Notes under the pieces: model-generated
Databases searched by the model: none
Seen by the model: only the letters and a program-made list of their open reading frames with translations
Told to the model about the DNA's origin: nothing
Source of the DNA: an uncultured Granulosicoccus sp.
GTDB taxonomy: Bacteria > Pseudomonadota > Gammaproteobacteria > Granulosicoccales > Granulosicoccaceae
Length of the DNA: 64,000 nucleotides
Assembly (NCBI GenBank): GCA_937924505.1
Contig: CALDSR010000045.1
Span: 19,213-83,212, forward strand
Direction: 5' to 3'
Position numbers and translations under genes: made by a program
In this document: positions 1 to 9,291 of the stretch, piece after piece
Layout: the number at the start of each line of letters is the position of its first letter
Position numbering within the stretch: the first letter of the stretch is position 1

Positions 1-1
1 G

Positions 2-1360
2 ATCAAAAAACTGTGCTACCAAGCGAAGCCGCGCCCCACCATCACCATTGTTCAAGTGATCATCCTGGATGACAACAGTCTATACCTGCAAGGAGAGATT
101 GTTGATCTTCGTCATCTGATTCAATCGATCGAACTGGTCTTTGCTGGTGGTAATAGCCTACGCATTGACGAGTCAATCCGATATCTTCGTGATGAATCAA
201 CGCCGCATCGTCGCTTATTGGTACAGCTTGGTCTGTCATCCAGTTTTGTAGCTCGCATCAAACTTGATGATGTGGTGGCTAGCGCGAATGAAGCGACCAG
301 CCTGCGATTTACATTAAAAAGAGGTGGTACTCAATCGATCTCTCTGAAATTGGATACAGCTTCCGATGCGCCGTTGGAACACGTCAAGCGTGTCCTTGCG
401 ACGGTGCCAGGGAATTCGCCAGAGAAGCGAAATCTCTTTGACAAGATTTACGGTCCTGTCTTGCAACAGATTTGGGCGACCCGAGGTATGCAACGTCCGG
501 GGGTTGAAGACCTGCGGTTTAACGATGAATTGGCGTCTGCAATGCCTGTTGTGACATTGGTCATACCGATCTACGGGCGGTACGATTTTATCGAACACCA
601 GCTTAGTGTTTTCGTTAATGACGACACCATGAAAAGGCATGAAATTCTCTACGTTATCGATGACCCTCGCATCATCAATGAAATAAAAAGTAGTTGTGAG
701 GCTCTTTCGCGAATATATCCAATCGCTTTTAGAGTGTTGTGTCTAGAGCGCAACATGGGGTACGCCGGTGCCAACAACGTCGGTGTTGAGTATGCGAAAG
801 GACGTTCAATCTTATTGATGAATTCTGACGTTATGCCATCCGAAAATGGGTGGCTGGACAAGATGCTTGATACGGTCGGTGATTCTCTGGACACGAGCAT
901 TACCGGTGCACGACTTGTCTATGAAGATCGCACCGTGCAACACGATGGAATGTGTTTCTATGCGTCTCCATTTGTCAATAATCTCTGGACCAATATTCAT
1001 CCGGGCAAAGGTCTGCCGTTGGATCTGTTCGATGATGAGGACCCTTTGGTGTCGCGGGAAGCGGTCACAGGTGCGTGTCTTTTGATCACGCGAGAGAATT
1101 ATCTCGGTGCGGGGGGCTTCAATGAAAATTACATACTTGGTGATTACGAAGACTCTGATCTGTGTATGCGTGGCCGACAGCTCGGTCTCGAAATTCAGCT
1201 GGCCAGCCGCATTGTCCTGTTTCATCTCGAGCGTCAATCGCAGTCGCTGATGACTGCAGATCGCTGGAAAGAAGAGCTGACCTATTTCAACTGTTGGCAG
1301 CATTTTCATACCTGGAATGAAGATATCCAGGACATGAAGAGAACCGGTACAGATGGCTGA
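2..1360 (+). CDS. Family 2 glycosyltransferase, 5' end cut by window edge
   Basis: The reading frame is open to the left edge, so the true start is probably outside; the first possible in-window start is GTG at 56. The catalytic GT-A domain begins about 165 codons after that GTG, with the hydrophobic strand VVTLVIPIYGR, then NMGYAGANNVG, the DxD-like MNSDVMPS, and GDYEDSDLCMRGRQLG followed by a histidine in LFHLERQS, all typical of rhamnosyl/O-antigen type GT2 enzymes. The N-terminal part resembles the beta-rich extension found on large bacterial GT2 proteins. It probably adds a sugar to the capsule repeat unit on the cytoplasmic face. It overlaps the next glycosyltransferase gene by 8 bp, so the two are co-transcribed. 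Donor and acceptor cannot be read from sequence. Confidence 0.85.
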   Translation: MKKLCYQAKPRPTITIVQVIILDDNSLYLQGEIVDLRHLIQSIELVFAGGNSLRIDESIRYLRDESTPHRRLLVQLGLSSSFVARIKLDDVVASANEATSLRFTLKRGGTQSISLKLDTASDAPLEHVKRVLATVPGNSPEKRNLFDKIYGPVLQQIWATRGMQRPGVEDLRFNDELASAMPVVTLVIPIYGRYDFIEHQLSVFVNDDTMKRHEILYVIDDPRIINEIKSSCEALSRIYPIAFRVLCLERNMGYAGANNVGVEYAKGRSILLMNSDVMPSENGWLDKMLDTVGDSLDTSITGARLVYEDRTVQHDGMCFYASPFVNNLWTNIHPGKGLPLDLFDDEDPLVSREAVTGACLLITRENYLGAGGFNENYILGDYEDSDLCMRGRQLGLEIQLASRIVLFHLERQSQSLMTADRWKEELTYFNCWQHFHTWNEDIQDMKRTGTDG

Positions 1361-2666
1361 TAAAACCAAAATATTGATGGTCTCGCACGGTCATCCAGAT
1401 CATTCTGTGGGTGGTGGCGAGATCGCCGCATACAATCTGCACAATGCTTTAAATATCAGGGATGGTTTTGAGTCCGTATTCTTTGCCCGGCACGGTAAAC
1501 CGGAACTTATCCATGGTGGCACTCCCTTTGCCGGAACAGGTCGGCCGGGTGAAGTGCTGTTCTACGCAACGATGCCTGACTGGTTTCGATTCTCGCAACC
1601 GGACAAGGCGGCGGTGTGGCGCGACTTTCGCGAGATGCTACGGGTTCACCGGCCGGATATTGTACATTTTCATCACTATTTTCAGCTTGGGTTGGAGCTC
1701 TTTCGTGAAGTCAGGAATTTCGACCCCACTATCAAGATCGTTTTGACCTTGCACGAATACATGGCCATCTGTAATAACGAAGGCCAGATGATCAAACCGG
1801 ATACAGGTGCTTTATGCTATGAATCATCGCCATCCGAATGTGCCCGTTGTTTCAAGAAACGGAATCCTCAGGATTTCTTTTTGCGAGAGCAATTCATCAA
1901 GTCGCACTTTGAAGTGGTTGATCAATTCATCGCGCCAAGCGAATTTTTGAAACAACGTTATGTTCAATGGGGAATTGCCGCAAGTCGCATCAAAGTAGTT
2001 GAGAATCTGTTACCGGGTTCGGACGAATCCCGAGATCGCCCTCCGGCGATGACTGACAAGGTGCGCCTGGCGTACTTTGGTCAGATCAATCGTTTCAAAG
2101 GGCTGGATCTTTTGATCAAAGCGATGCTTCAGTTGCCTCCAGAGGTTCAAAGAAGGGTTCAACTTGATATCAATGGCTCAGGGCTTGAGCATCAGACTAC
2201 CAATTTCCAGAAAATTGTGAATAGCGGCTTGAAACAACTCGGTGATTCGGCACGTTTGCGTGGGCGGTATACGCCACGTGAATTAGGTCGATTACTGGCC
2301 GGGACTGACTGGATGATCGTACCATCACAGTGGTGGGAGAATTCCCCCGTCGTCATCATGGAGGCAAAACGTCATGGTGTGCCCGTCATTTGTAGTGATA
2401 TCGGTGGCATGGCTGAAAAGGTAGAGCATGGTCGAACCGGTCGTCATTTTCTCGCATGTCGTGAAAATGCGTTAGCCGACGCCATTACCTGGGCGGTGGA
2501 TAACAGGGATCAGCAACCTGATTATGCCAAGGCTATTGCAGCTGACTTTCCTGGTGATGCACCACTTGATGCGCATATTAATCTGTATGAATCTTTGCAA
2601 TCTGTTGTCGCTACGAGTTCCGCAATGTCAAACGACAAGGTAGAACCCTTGCGCGTAGCCTCTTGA
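1353..2666 (+). CDS. Family 4 (GT-B) glycosyltransferase
   Basis: This 437-residue protein has the GT-B layout of glycosyltransferase family 4. The N-terminal Rossmann half opens with KILMVSHGHPDHSVGGGEIAAYNL. The C-terminal nucleotide-sugar half has LAYFGQINRFKGLDLLIKA near residue 235, and the donor-binding region VIMEAKRHGVPVICSDIGG near 335 carries the EX7E-type acidic positions. The start ATG lies inside the end of the upstream GT2 gene (8 bp overlap), and a GT14 gene follows after 13 bp, so the three form one operon. It most likely extends the capsule repeat unit. The sugar transferred is unknown. Confidence 0.88.
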   Translation: MADKTKILMVSHGHPDHSVGGGEIAAYNLHNALNIRDGFESVFFARHGKPELIHGGTPFAGTGRPGEVLFYATMPDWFRFSQPDKAAVWRDFREMLRVHRPDIVHFHHYFQLGLELFREVRNFDPTIKIVLTLHEYMAICNNEGQMIKPDTGALCYESSPSECARCFKKRNPQDFFLREQFIKSHFEVVDQFIAPSEFLKQRYVQWGIAASRIKVVENLLPGSDESRDRPPAMTDKVRLAYFGQINRFKGLDLLIKAMLQLPPEVQRRVQLDINGSGLEHQTTNFQKIVNSGLKQLGDSARLRGRYTPRELGRLLAGTDWMIVPSQWWENSPVVIMEAKRHGVPVICSDIGGMAEKVEHGRTGRHFLACRENALADAITWAVDNRDQQPDYAKAIAADFPGDAPLDAHINLYESLQSVVATSSAMSNDKVEPLRVAS

Positions 2667-2679
2667 TCGGACATGTGAC

Positions 2680-3648
2680 GTGATTGCCTATCACATACTT
2701 TGCCATGACAACTTCGCTCAGGTAGCCCGTCTGATCGAAGCCTTGTACAGTCCGGACGATGTTTTTCTCATAGATATCGATAACGGAAAGCATACGGATA
2801 CCAAAGCGATAGACAGATTCGTATCCGAGCTGTCGCGAAAGCAGAATGTCCATATTGTTCGCGATGCCAATATCGGTTGGGGGGCAGGTGGCACCTTGCG
2901 AAAAACCATCAAGGGCGCTTTCCGGCTGTTACGTTTAGATGAAAAGTGGCAATACTATATTGTTTTGAGTGGGCAGGATTTGCCACTGAAAAGTAACGCA
3001 ACGATAAAAGCTGAATTGGCGCCAGGTGCGGCGCGAGAGACAAACTATTTGCGCTACGGCGCCACAGAGGTTCTCGATCCGAATGACATCCCCTTGATCA
3101 GCAAAAGCAAACGTATTGCGCTTTGGGGTGATCGAGGACATACCAAGGTTTATGCAAAGCCGGGTGCGATCAATCCACAAATCAATCATGGTGCGCGATG
3201 GCTGGTGGATGTCACGGAAGTCGGTGAACAAGGTGAGGTGTACATTGGCTGTTGTGACGAACTGCTGCTCGAGAGACGTCGCACCTTCTTCGAACGGTAT
3301 CCTTTCTTCGAAGGACCAAACTGGTTCAATTTGCATCGCTCGTTGCTCGAATTCATGATAGATGATCCTTTTACTTATGAACTCTACGATGTACTGCGCA
3401 GCACCTTTATTCCCGATGAAAGCTTTTTCCAGACCTACATCATGAACACACGGTTCCGCGATACGGTCAACTGGAATTATGGCCGGCTCATTTTGCGCCC
3501 CGGACCAAAACCCCGGGTCAAGGTGTTTACGGAAGAGGATTGGCCGGAAATCAGCGAATGTGCCGAGTTGTTCGGAAGAAAATTTGATACCCGCCAGTCG
3601 CCGGCGATTGTCGATCAGGTGCTTGAACATATTCGAGCCGCAGCGTAA
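2680..3648 (+). CDS. GT14 (core-2/I-branching or xylosyltransferase-like) glycosyltransferase, copy 1
   Basis: This 322-residue protein begins with GTG directly at the conserved first strand (IAYHILCHDN); no earlier in-frame start is available. The family pattern is clear: DVFLIDID, then NIGWGAGGTLRKTIKGAF and YYIVLSGQDLPLK, as in family 14 enzymes, which include animal beta-1,6-GlcNAc transferases and peptide O-xylosyltransferase. The C-terminal part includes NWFNLHRSLLEF and STFIPDESFFQTY, where an acidic residue acts in this family. A second homologue lies at 18,522. A UDP-xylose synthase gene follows at 3,981, so xylose is a plausible donor by context, but GlcNAc cannot be excluded. Confidence 0.87.
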   Translation: MIAYHILCHDNFAQVARLIEALYSPDDVFLIDIDNGKHTDTKAIDRFVSELSRKQNVHIVRDANIGWGAGGTLRKTIKGAFRLLRLDEKWQYYIVLSGQDLPLKSNATIKAELAPGAARETNYLRYGATEVLDPNDIPLISKSKRIALWGDRGHTKVYAKPGAINPQINHGARWLVDVTEVGEQGEVYIGCCDELLLERRRTFFERYPFFEGPNWFNLHRSLLEFMIDDPFTYELYDVLRSTFIPDESFFQTYIMNTRFRDTVNWNYGRLILRPGPKPRVKVFTEEDWPEISECAELFGRKFDTRQSPAIVDQVLEHIRAAA

Positions 3649-3980
3649 AGCGTTCCCTGAGGGGCTTTATGCCATAAATATTGACAATTGCGATGTGGAT
3701 ATGACCGTGCTTCTCGGTACGGACTGAGGCAAACTGTCACCTGCGGCCATGTGCAGACCATGTGCAGACCGTAAACAGACGAATTAAGCGGCCAAGAATG
3801 CGCTTTTACCGCACGCTCGGCTCGCATCCGGCAAATCCGCAAGACATCTTTGCTGGCTGGCGCGTAAATTGCGTCTGGTATGTGTAATTCTGGGGTCTAT
3901 TATCAGTGTTTTCTGGCATGGATTCCTGCGGTCGGCCAAACCGCTTATTTCCCTTCTGGTTATAGGATAAAACACGACAA
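3649..3980. other. Intergenic region of 332 bp upstream of the UDP-xylose synthase gene
   Basis: No gene is supported here. A small imperfect hairpin (TAAAGC...GCTTTA, about 3645-3671) sits just after the GT14 stop but has no T tract. An 11-bp motif, CATGTGCAGAC, occurs twice in tandem near 3748-3770. The remainder may hold the promoter for the decarboxylase gene, but I could not identify convincing -35/-10 elements. Confidence 0.4.
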
Positions 3981-4988
3981 ATGAATGACATAGCTTCATC
4001 AATGGGTATCAGAAAACGCGTTCTGGTCACAGGAGGAGCCGGTTTTCTAGGCTCGCATCTGTGTGAGCGACTTCTGAATGAGGGGAATGAAGTCATCTGC
4101 ATGGATAACTACTTCACCGGTTCGAAACAGAACATACAACACTTGATGGACAACACATCCTTCGAGCTGATGCGTCACGATGTGACATTTCCGGTTTATC
4201 TGGAAATTGACGAAATCTACAATCTTGCCTGCCCGGCGTCGCCGATTCATTATCAACACGACCCGGTTCAGACGACCAAGACCAGTGTGCACGGTGCGAT
4301 AAACATGCTTGGACTGGCCAAGCGAACCGGAGCCAAGATTTTTCAGGCGTCGACCAGCGAAGTATACGGCGACCCAAAAGTGCATCCGCAGCACGAGAGC
4401 TACTGGGGTCATGTTAACCCGATTGGTTTTCGCTCTTGCTACGACGAAGGCAAACGCTGTGCGGAGACACTGTTCTTCGACTACCGCCGTCAGCACGATC
4501 TTCGTATCAAGGTTGGTCGTATTTTCAATACGTACGGCCCTCGCATGCATCCTAATGATGGGCGTGTTGTATCCAACTTCATTGTTCAAGCACTGACCGG
4601 TCAACCGATAACCATTTACGGTGAAGGCGATCAGACGCGATCGTTCTGCTACTGCCTTGATCTTATCGAAGCCTTTGTACGGTTGATGAACACCGATGAT
4701 TCTTTCACGGGTCCTGTCAACATTGGCAACCCGAGTGAATTCACAATCAAGCAATTGGCCGAGAAGGTTATTGAAATGACCAACTCCTCGTCAGAGCTGG
4801 TATACAAAGAGCTGCCAAGTGATGATCCGACACAACGTCGTCCGGATATCACACTTGCCAAGGAAACGATGGGTTGGGAGCCGAAGGTCGCTCTGGATGA
4901 AGGACTCAAGAAAACAATCGAATATTTTGACGGCCTGCTGTCAGATGAATCGGCAACCGTCAGCCAGATGGCTGTTCGCGCTTCTTGA
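3981..4988 (+). CDS. uxs: UDP-glucuronate decarboxylase (UDP-xylose synthase)
   Basis: This 335-residue extended SDR enzyme should convert UDP-glucuronate to UDP-xylose using bound NAD. The NAD-binding TGGAGFLG is at 17-24, the catalytic STSEVYG follows near 124, and Y154-x3-K158 lies in CYDEGK, the UXS-specific form of the YxxxK motif. The [13 protein letters not shown] and [18 protein letters not shown] blocks are characteristic of UXS rather than of dTDP-glucose dehydratases. Length matches bacterial UXS. It is followed after 29 bp by rmlA. It supplies an activated pentose to the surrounding glycosyltransferases, probably for capsule assembly. Confidence 0.9.
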   Translation: MNDIASSMGIRKRVLVTGGAGFLGSHLCERLLNEGNEVICMDNYFTGSKQNIQHLMDNTSFELMRHDVTFPVYLEIDEIYNLACPASPIHYQHDPVQTTKTSVHGAINMLGLAKRTGAKIFQASTSEVYGDPKVHPQHESYWGHVNPIGFRSCYDEGKRCAETLFFDYRRQHDLRIKVGRIFNTYGPRMHPNDGRVVSNFIVQALTGQPITIYGEGDQTRSFCYCLDLIEAFVRLMNTDDSFTGPVNIGNPSEFTIKQLAEKVIEMTNSSSELVYKELPSDDPTQRRPDITLAKETMGWEPKVALDEGLKKTIEYFDGLLSDESATVSQMAVRAS

Positions 4989-5017
4989 AAGCTTAATCCT
5001 ACACTGGCAACACGTAC

Positions 5018-5917
5018 GTGAAAGGTATCATTCTCGCAGGTGGATCGGGTACGCGACTGCACCCGATCACCCAAGTCGTATCAAAGCAGCTGCTGCCGGT
5101 ATATGACAAGCCAATGGTGTATTACCCATTGACGACGTTGATGCTTGCGGGAATTCGCGACATACTGCTTATCTCGACACCGCGTGATGTTCCGTTGTTC
5201 GAACAATTACTCGGCGATGGTAGCCAATGGGGTATCAACCTCAGCTACACGGTCCAACCATCTCCCGATGGGCTTGCTCAGTCGTTTCTGCTTGGCGAGG
5301 ATTTCATCGCAGATGACAATGTGGCCTTGATTCTGGGTGACAATATTTTTTACGGTCATGATCTGGCCGGTCTTCTGGGTAATGCCTCACGCCAAGAGAG
5401 TGGGGCAACTGTTTTCGCTTATCGCGTTAGTGATCCCGAACGCTATGGTGTTGTCAGCTTCGATGAATATGGACATGCCCTGGATATCGAAGAGAAGCCA
5501 GTAAAGCCTGCATCGAATTATGCGGTAACCGGTCTGTATTTTTATGACAATGATGTTGTATCGATTGCCAAGGACATCAAGCCATCAGCGCGTGGTGAAC
5601 TGGAGATTACCGATGTCAACAAGCACTATCTCGAACGTAATCGCTTGATGGTCGAAACCATGAGTCGCGGATTTGCGTGGCTGGACACGGGAACAGGCGA
5701 CTCATTGCTTGAAGCTGGGCAATTTGTCGAAACACTGGAACGCAGGCAGGGGCTCAAAATCGCCTGTCCTGAGGAAGTATCCTGGCGTGAAGGGTGGATC
5801 AGTGATGATCAATTGCTGTCGTTGAGTGAACCTTTGTCCAAGAATGCCTATGGGCAATATCTGAAATCTTTGGTTCACGACCAATGTGGGCGAAGGACGC
5901 TGCGCCTCGCCAGTTAG
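5018..5917 (+). CDS. rmlA: Glucose-1-phosphate thymidylyltransferase
   Basis: RmlA condenses glucose-1-phosphate and dTTP to dTDP-glucose, the first step of dTDP-rhamnose synthesis. The 299-residue product starts at GTG with [17 protein letters not shown], the nucleotidyltransferase signature, followed by [17 protein letters not shown] and [11 protein letters not shown], and later EEKP and [10 protein letters not shown], all standard for the family. Length is normal. The stop overlaps the stop of the convergent GT29 gene by 4 bp, leaving no room for a terminator between them. The remaining pathway genes (rmlC, rmlD, rmlB) are at 40.6-43.1 kb, so the pathway is split. Confidence 0.95.
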   Translation: MKGIILAGGSGTRLHPITQVVSKQLLPVYDKPMVYYPLTTLMLAGIRDILLISTPRDVPLFEQLLGDGSQWGINLSYTVQPSPDGLAQSFLLGEDFIADDNVALILGDNIFYGHDLAGLLGNASRQESGATVFAYRVSDPERYGVVSFDEYGHALDIEEKPVKPASNYAVTGLYFYDNDVVSIAKDIKPSARGELEITDVNKHYLERNRLMVETMSRGFAWLDTGTGDSLLEAGQFVETLERRQGLKIACPEEVSWREGWISDDQLLSLSEPLSKNAYGQYLKSLVHDQCGRRTLRLAS

Positions 5918-6993
5918 CTCCACCTTCGGTACAACATAGCCTCTCGAGACCAATTATGGCGATCAGATCGCGCTGCATCATCGCGATAGTGATTTGCGGT
6001 TTTATCTTTTGATGTTCCGTCCGCTGTGTTGAGTTCTTCCAGGCGGCTGAAGCCATAGGTTGTCATCGCATTTGCACCCACACCAGCCTGACGCAAGGCA
6101 TCAATCATCAACAAGCCTGCACTGGGTGGAGCGGATAACTCCTTGACCAGAAAATGCCATCGGTGCAGATCAAATGTGGCTATATGGGTGACCGCTTGCA
6201 TGGCGACTTGTGTCCAATAGCGTGAAGCCCGTGTCCAGGGATCTGGCCCAGTAACCGCGCATTGGTTTGCCGCGACGCGGACGGTATCGAAATTCAAGCC
6301 GGGGGACACAACCCACAGGGCTGTCTTGCTGCCGATGTCTGGGTCGCCTTCTGGGTCGACTTCTGGGCCGACTTCTGGGTCGATGTCACCAGTAAGCTCG
6401 GCGAGTACGCCGGTATTGTTGAATCGAATGACTATATCGTGGGCATCGATGTCGGCGCCTGCGGCTTTACTTTCGAGTGAGGGCCCATTGCCGACGAGGG
6501 CCACTCGTTTTGCCGAATCTTGTATTCCGAGTTCTTCCAGGAGCTCCCCGATAGTGACACATCGGACCAGTAGTCCACGCGCCTGGCCTGCGTACTTGAA
6601 TAGCTTTCGATTCAGTAGTGGGTGGTGATGCTGATTGAGATAATCCAGAACGCGTGGGAATTTTGTTAGTGCTCGGCGCTGGCGGAAGCCTAGATTGGTA
6701 CCGACATACTGCTCAAGACGTGCTTGCAGTCGATCAGTTCGATTCGCGGCGATATCAAAGGAGCACAAGCGAAAGAACAGTGGCCAACTTGTCAATCGAC
6801 GATCCTTGATCAGATCGTCGACTTGTTCTATGCGTGATTCGTCGACACCCTCGATACAGTGACTTGCGTCCAGAGCCAGTTTCAGATTGGCGGCACTTGG
6901 CTGCTGCTCGGCTATCGACCATAGTTGCGCGCAAAGCGAATCATGCCAATCGCCATTACGAAACGCGGCCTTGAGTATCGGGTTCACGCTCAT
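5914..6993 (-). CDS. GT29 (sialyltransferase)-like glycosyltransferase with internal DPEV repeats
   Basis: The C-terminal half of this 359-residue protein carries the sialylmotif-like order of family 29: [10 protein letters not shown] at 164-173, DIVIRFN at 186-192, [11 protein letters not shown] at 290-300 and a final [11 protein letters not shown]. Family members transfer CMP-activated acidic sugars (sialic acid, possibly Kdo). The N-terminal 150 residues are helical and unassigned. A low-complexity acidic insert at 205-220, four DPEV-like units, is encoded by a 12-bp tandem repeat and lies between the second motif and the rest of the domain. The gene overlaps the start of the 421-codon upstream frame by 4 bp, so they are translationally coupled. 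Sugar specificity is not known; no sialic acid synthesis genes are in the window. Confidence 0.72.
   Translation of the reverse strand: MSVNPILKAAFRNGDWHDSLCAQLWSIAEQQPSAANLKLALDASHCIEGVDESRIEQVDDLIKDRRLTSWPLFFRLCSFDIAANRTDRLQARLEQYVGTNLGFRQRRALTKFPRVLDYLNQHHHPLLNRKLFKYAGQARGLLVRCVTIGELLEELGIQDSAKRVALVGNGPSLESKAAGADIDAHDIVIRFNNTGVLAELTGDIDPEVGPEVDPEGDPDIGSKTALWVVSPGLNFDTVRVAANQCAVTGPDPWTRASRYWTQVAMQAVTHIATFDLHRWHFLVKELSAPPSAGLLMIDALRQAGVGANAMTTYGFSRLEELNTADGTSKDKTANHYRDDAARSDRHNWSREAMLYRRWS
6334..6381. repeat. 12-bp tandem repeat, four units, inside the GT29-like gene
   Basis: Four consecutive 12-bp units close to GACTTCTGGGTC (first unit GATGTCTGGGTC, second GCCTTCTGGGTC, third ending GGGCC). 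The unit length keeps frame, and the minus strand reads as [16 protein letters not shown]. This is a coding minisatellite that could vary in copy number without a frameshift. Confidence 0.85.
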
Positions 6994-8174
6994 GACGATG
7001 AGCGTTTGTTTTTGAACGGGCGCAGTAAGGGGGACTGACTGTCGTTGACAAAGCGGCCAGGGGATTCACGAAATTTATTGAACTTGCGCTGCCCCTGATC
7101 TAGCGAACGGCCTAAGCGAGTGACCAGCTCTGCTCGTCGATCGGCATCAATGCCTGGAGTGAGAATGGTGCTGAATGTTCGGGTTTGATGGGCGTTGTAA
7201 GGTCTGAGATTATTCGATGCGTCGTCAGATTCATTCGCCGTCAACCACTGTTGTAAAACATAGTGCAACTCGCTGTGGTACCTGATGCGTGTCTGGCCAT
7301 GTAGTGGGGCGTTTGCAAACTGTATATCTGCCAGGGACCGCAATAGTTTTCCCGTTGCATCGTTTCTATCTGTTGCCTCCTTTCTCTGCGTTGCATCGTT
7401 CCGCCATGCAATACACGGTACGCCTGCAAGTAATGCGTCAGCGCTGAGTGCGTCGCTTGCCTGTAGTGCAAGGGTTGTGTTACCAAGCAAGGCGTGATAG
7501 TCGGAGAGTCGATCAATCAGAATTGTGTGTGCATGCCATCTGCCAGTGAGGTTTATCGCGGCGCATGCCTGTTTGGCTGCAGCGGAATGTTCTGTATCAA
7601 GATATGTCAATATTATCTGACTATTTCCCCGATTCAATGGGGGGTTGCTACCACCTTTCATTGAGTCCAGCGTGGTCAGAATTGCCGCGATGTCTTTCTC
7701 ATCCGGAGGGCTGTTCAGTTGTACATTGATTCGATGTGTTGCGCGATAAAGATCGTCGGGCCAGCTTGCCGGTAATGGATTGAATCGCGAATGAAACAGT
7801 GCAACAGGCTCGATCTCGCTGTCGCGATCCTCGCTTTCAGGGTTGTCAATGTCATCCAGACGGGGGTTGACGCCTTGTACGCCCACCGAAATTTCAGACT
7901 GTGAGTGAGGGTGAACCGGATACAGCACCAGATCCGACGGCGCTTTGTCTGCTTTGTCTACTGTGTCGACTCGCCTGCGAATCGTCAGCGCATTTGGCAA
8001 AGACTCCGGCCCAAATACATCTGGATTAAATAGATGCTCGATTTCTATCAACTCGGCATTGTGCCGTCCAACCGTCTGTAGTAACGCGCGCACAGAGGCT
8101 TCGAGCTCGTTCAGCTGATCAGGTAACCTCTGTGTGATCGCGTGACTCACGTGCTTGTCACGCTGCGCTGGCAT
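6990..8174 (-). CDS. Uncharacterised protein of the capsule locus, possible GT-B-like fold
   Basis: I do not recognise this protein with confidence. The ATG at 8174 gives about 394 residues and overlaps the upstream GT4 gene by 17 bp; GTG at 8150 is an alternative; the frame itself extends to 8255. The N-terminal half is rich in Asp/Glu and low in predicted structure. The C-terminal half has a strand-rich segment with ILTYLDTEHSAAAKQA and ALQASDALSADALLAGVPCIAW, which resembles the donor-side helix of Kdo/capsule GT-B transferases. A degenerate 6-residue repeat (RNDATQ, RKEATD, RNDATG) lies in between. Tight coupling to a GT4 gene and a GT29-like gene suggests a capsule-assembly role. Confidence 0.6.
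   Translation of the reverse strand: MPAQRDKHVSHAITQRLPDQLNELEASVRALLQTVGRHNAELIEIEHLFNPDVFGPESLPNALTIRRRVDTVDKADKAPSDLVLYPVHPHSQSEISVGVQGVNPRLDDIDNPESEDRDSEIEPVALFHSRFNPLPASWPDDLYRATHRINVQLNSPPDEKDIAAILTTLDSMKGGSNPPLNRGNSQIILTYLDTEHSAAAKQACAAINLTGRWHAHTILIDRLSDYHALLGNTTLALQASDALSADALLAGVPCIAWRNDATQRKEATDRNDATGKLLRSLADIQFANAPLHGQTRIRYHSELHYVLQQWLTANESDDASNNLRPYNAHQTRTFSTILTPGIDADRRAELVTRLGRSLDQGQRKFNKFRESPGRFVNDSQSPLLRPFKNKRSSS
7351..7404. repeat. 18-bp degenerate tandem repeat, three units
   Basis: Three 18-bp units follow each other (CCCGTTGCATCGTTTCTA, TCTGTTGCCTCCTTTCTC, TGCGTTGCATCGTTCCGC). On the minus strand they encode RNDATG, RKEATD and RNDATQ. The repeat stays in frame inside the uncharacterised capsule-locus gene, about 1 kb from the 12-bp repeat in the next gene. 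Confidence 0.7.
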
Positions 8175-9225
8175 AGCTCTGCCAGAATTCATTGCTGCTC
8201 CACTCATCGGCCAAGGTTCGAGTATAGGCCAGCGCCGTACAGTGCTCGAGTGCATAGTTGCGCAGTGACTTCAGATGATGTTCAGCATAATCGTCAGCTG
8301 AAACGGTGTGAAGATCAGCAAGCCAGCTTTGCGCATTATCGGGTTTGAACAAGCCATCGATATCGTGTAAGTCGATATCGCTGTTAGGTGAACAGATTGC
8401 GGGAACCCCGAGGGCTGCCGATTCGATGAACTTGATATGCGACTTGGCTTGATTGAATCGGTTGTCTGTTAATGGTGCCAGCGTTGCCCGTTTACCGGCA
8501 ATGACTGATGGAAGGTTGAAATAGTCTATCCATGTGGATGACTGCAATTGCCTGGCAGGCAAGGATTCCGCTCCGTCGAGCTTGCCGACAATATGCAGTT
8601 TCGCGTCAACACGTTGAGCAAGAAAAGTGGCCAGCACAGATTTGATGGATCTGAAGTCTGCATCGTGACTTCGTGTACCAGGAAGGTAAGCCAGTTCGAT
8701 AGAGGCCTTGGTTTCAGATTGCTGACAGTGCGCGTGTTGTAACCAGAATTCGGACAATCCGTTTCGCAGCAGCAGGGTGTGTTTGTTCGGAAAAGCGCTC
8801 GCTGCGTGATTGACGATAGCTGGAGTTGATGCAGTGATGTGTGAAAACCCCCGCAGTGCGTTTGCGTGGTTGGCAAATTGGGCGGCGACTTGTTTTGTTC
8901 GAGCAAAGCCATTGATGACCCGTGGGGATTCCGCAGCCAGATCGGGATCGAAAATAAGATCATCAAAGTCTGCTACCAGCTTCACGTCATGTCGCAGGCA
9001 CCTGCTGACCAGTCGGTGTAGCTTGCGATTTGATACGGGACGAAGGCAACTGACGATGTCATAGCGTGCGACGATGTCAATATCCAGAGCGGCAAGTGTC
9101 GTGACATCTGCGCGGAACCCATGAGTGCGCAGAGCTTCCGCCATATTGAAACAACGATAGCGCGTCGAGCCATCACCATAGGGCAGAGCATCGAGCCGAC
9201 CACCAGTTACGAACAGGATGTTCAT
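8158..9225 (-). CDS. Family 4-like glycosyltransferase
   Basis: The ATG at 9225 is preferred: an AAAGG ribosome-binding sequence precedes it, whereas the upstream ATG at 9243 is part of that leader. The 355-residue protein starts MNILFVTGGRLDALPYGDGSTRYRCFNMAEAL, typical of the N-terminal GT-B domain. The C-terminal half has LAYLPGTRSHDADF, LHIVGKL and then KSHIKFIESAALGVPAICSPN, the donor-binding helix of GT1/GT4 enzymes. It heads a three-gene minus-strand operon, overlapping the next gene, and is divergent from kpsC. It is likely to be a cytoplasmic capsule glycosyltransferase of unknown specificity. Confidence 0.82.
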   Translation of the reverse strand: MNILFVTGGRLDALPYGDGSTRYRCFNMAEALRTHGFRADVTTLAALDIDIVARYDIVSCLRPVSNRKLHRLVSRCLRHDVKLVADFDDLIFDPDLAAESPRVINGFARTKQVAAQFANHANALRGFSHITASTPAIVNHAASAFPNKHTLLLRNGLSEFWLQHAHCQQSETKASIELAYLPGTRSHDADFRSIKSVLATFLAQRVDAKLHIVGKLDGAESLPARQLQSSTWIDYFNLPSVIAGKRATLAPLTDNRFNQAKSHIKFIESAALGVPAICSPNSDIDLHDIDGLFKPDNAQSWLADLHTVSADDYAEHHLKSLRNYALEHCTALAYTRTLADEWSSNEFWQSYASAA

Positions 9226-9291
9226 GAGACGACCTTTACGCACTGCTGAGCAATCGGCGGTGGGTTATTCTGCATACCTGAAAAATGCAAT

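Noticed and set aside
6262..6628. Plus-strand frames rich in FWVD or GST repeats opposite the GT29-like gene
   Set aside because: They are translations of the 12-bp repeat on the wrong strand.
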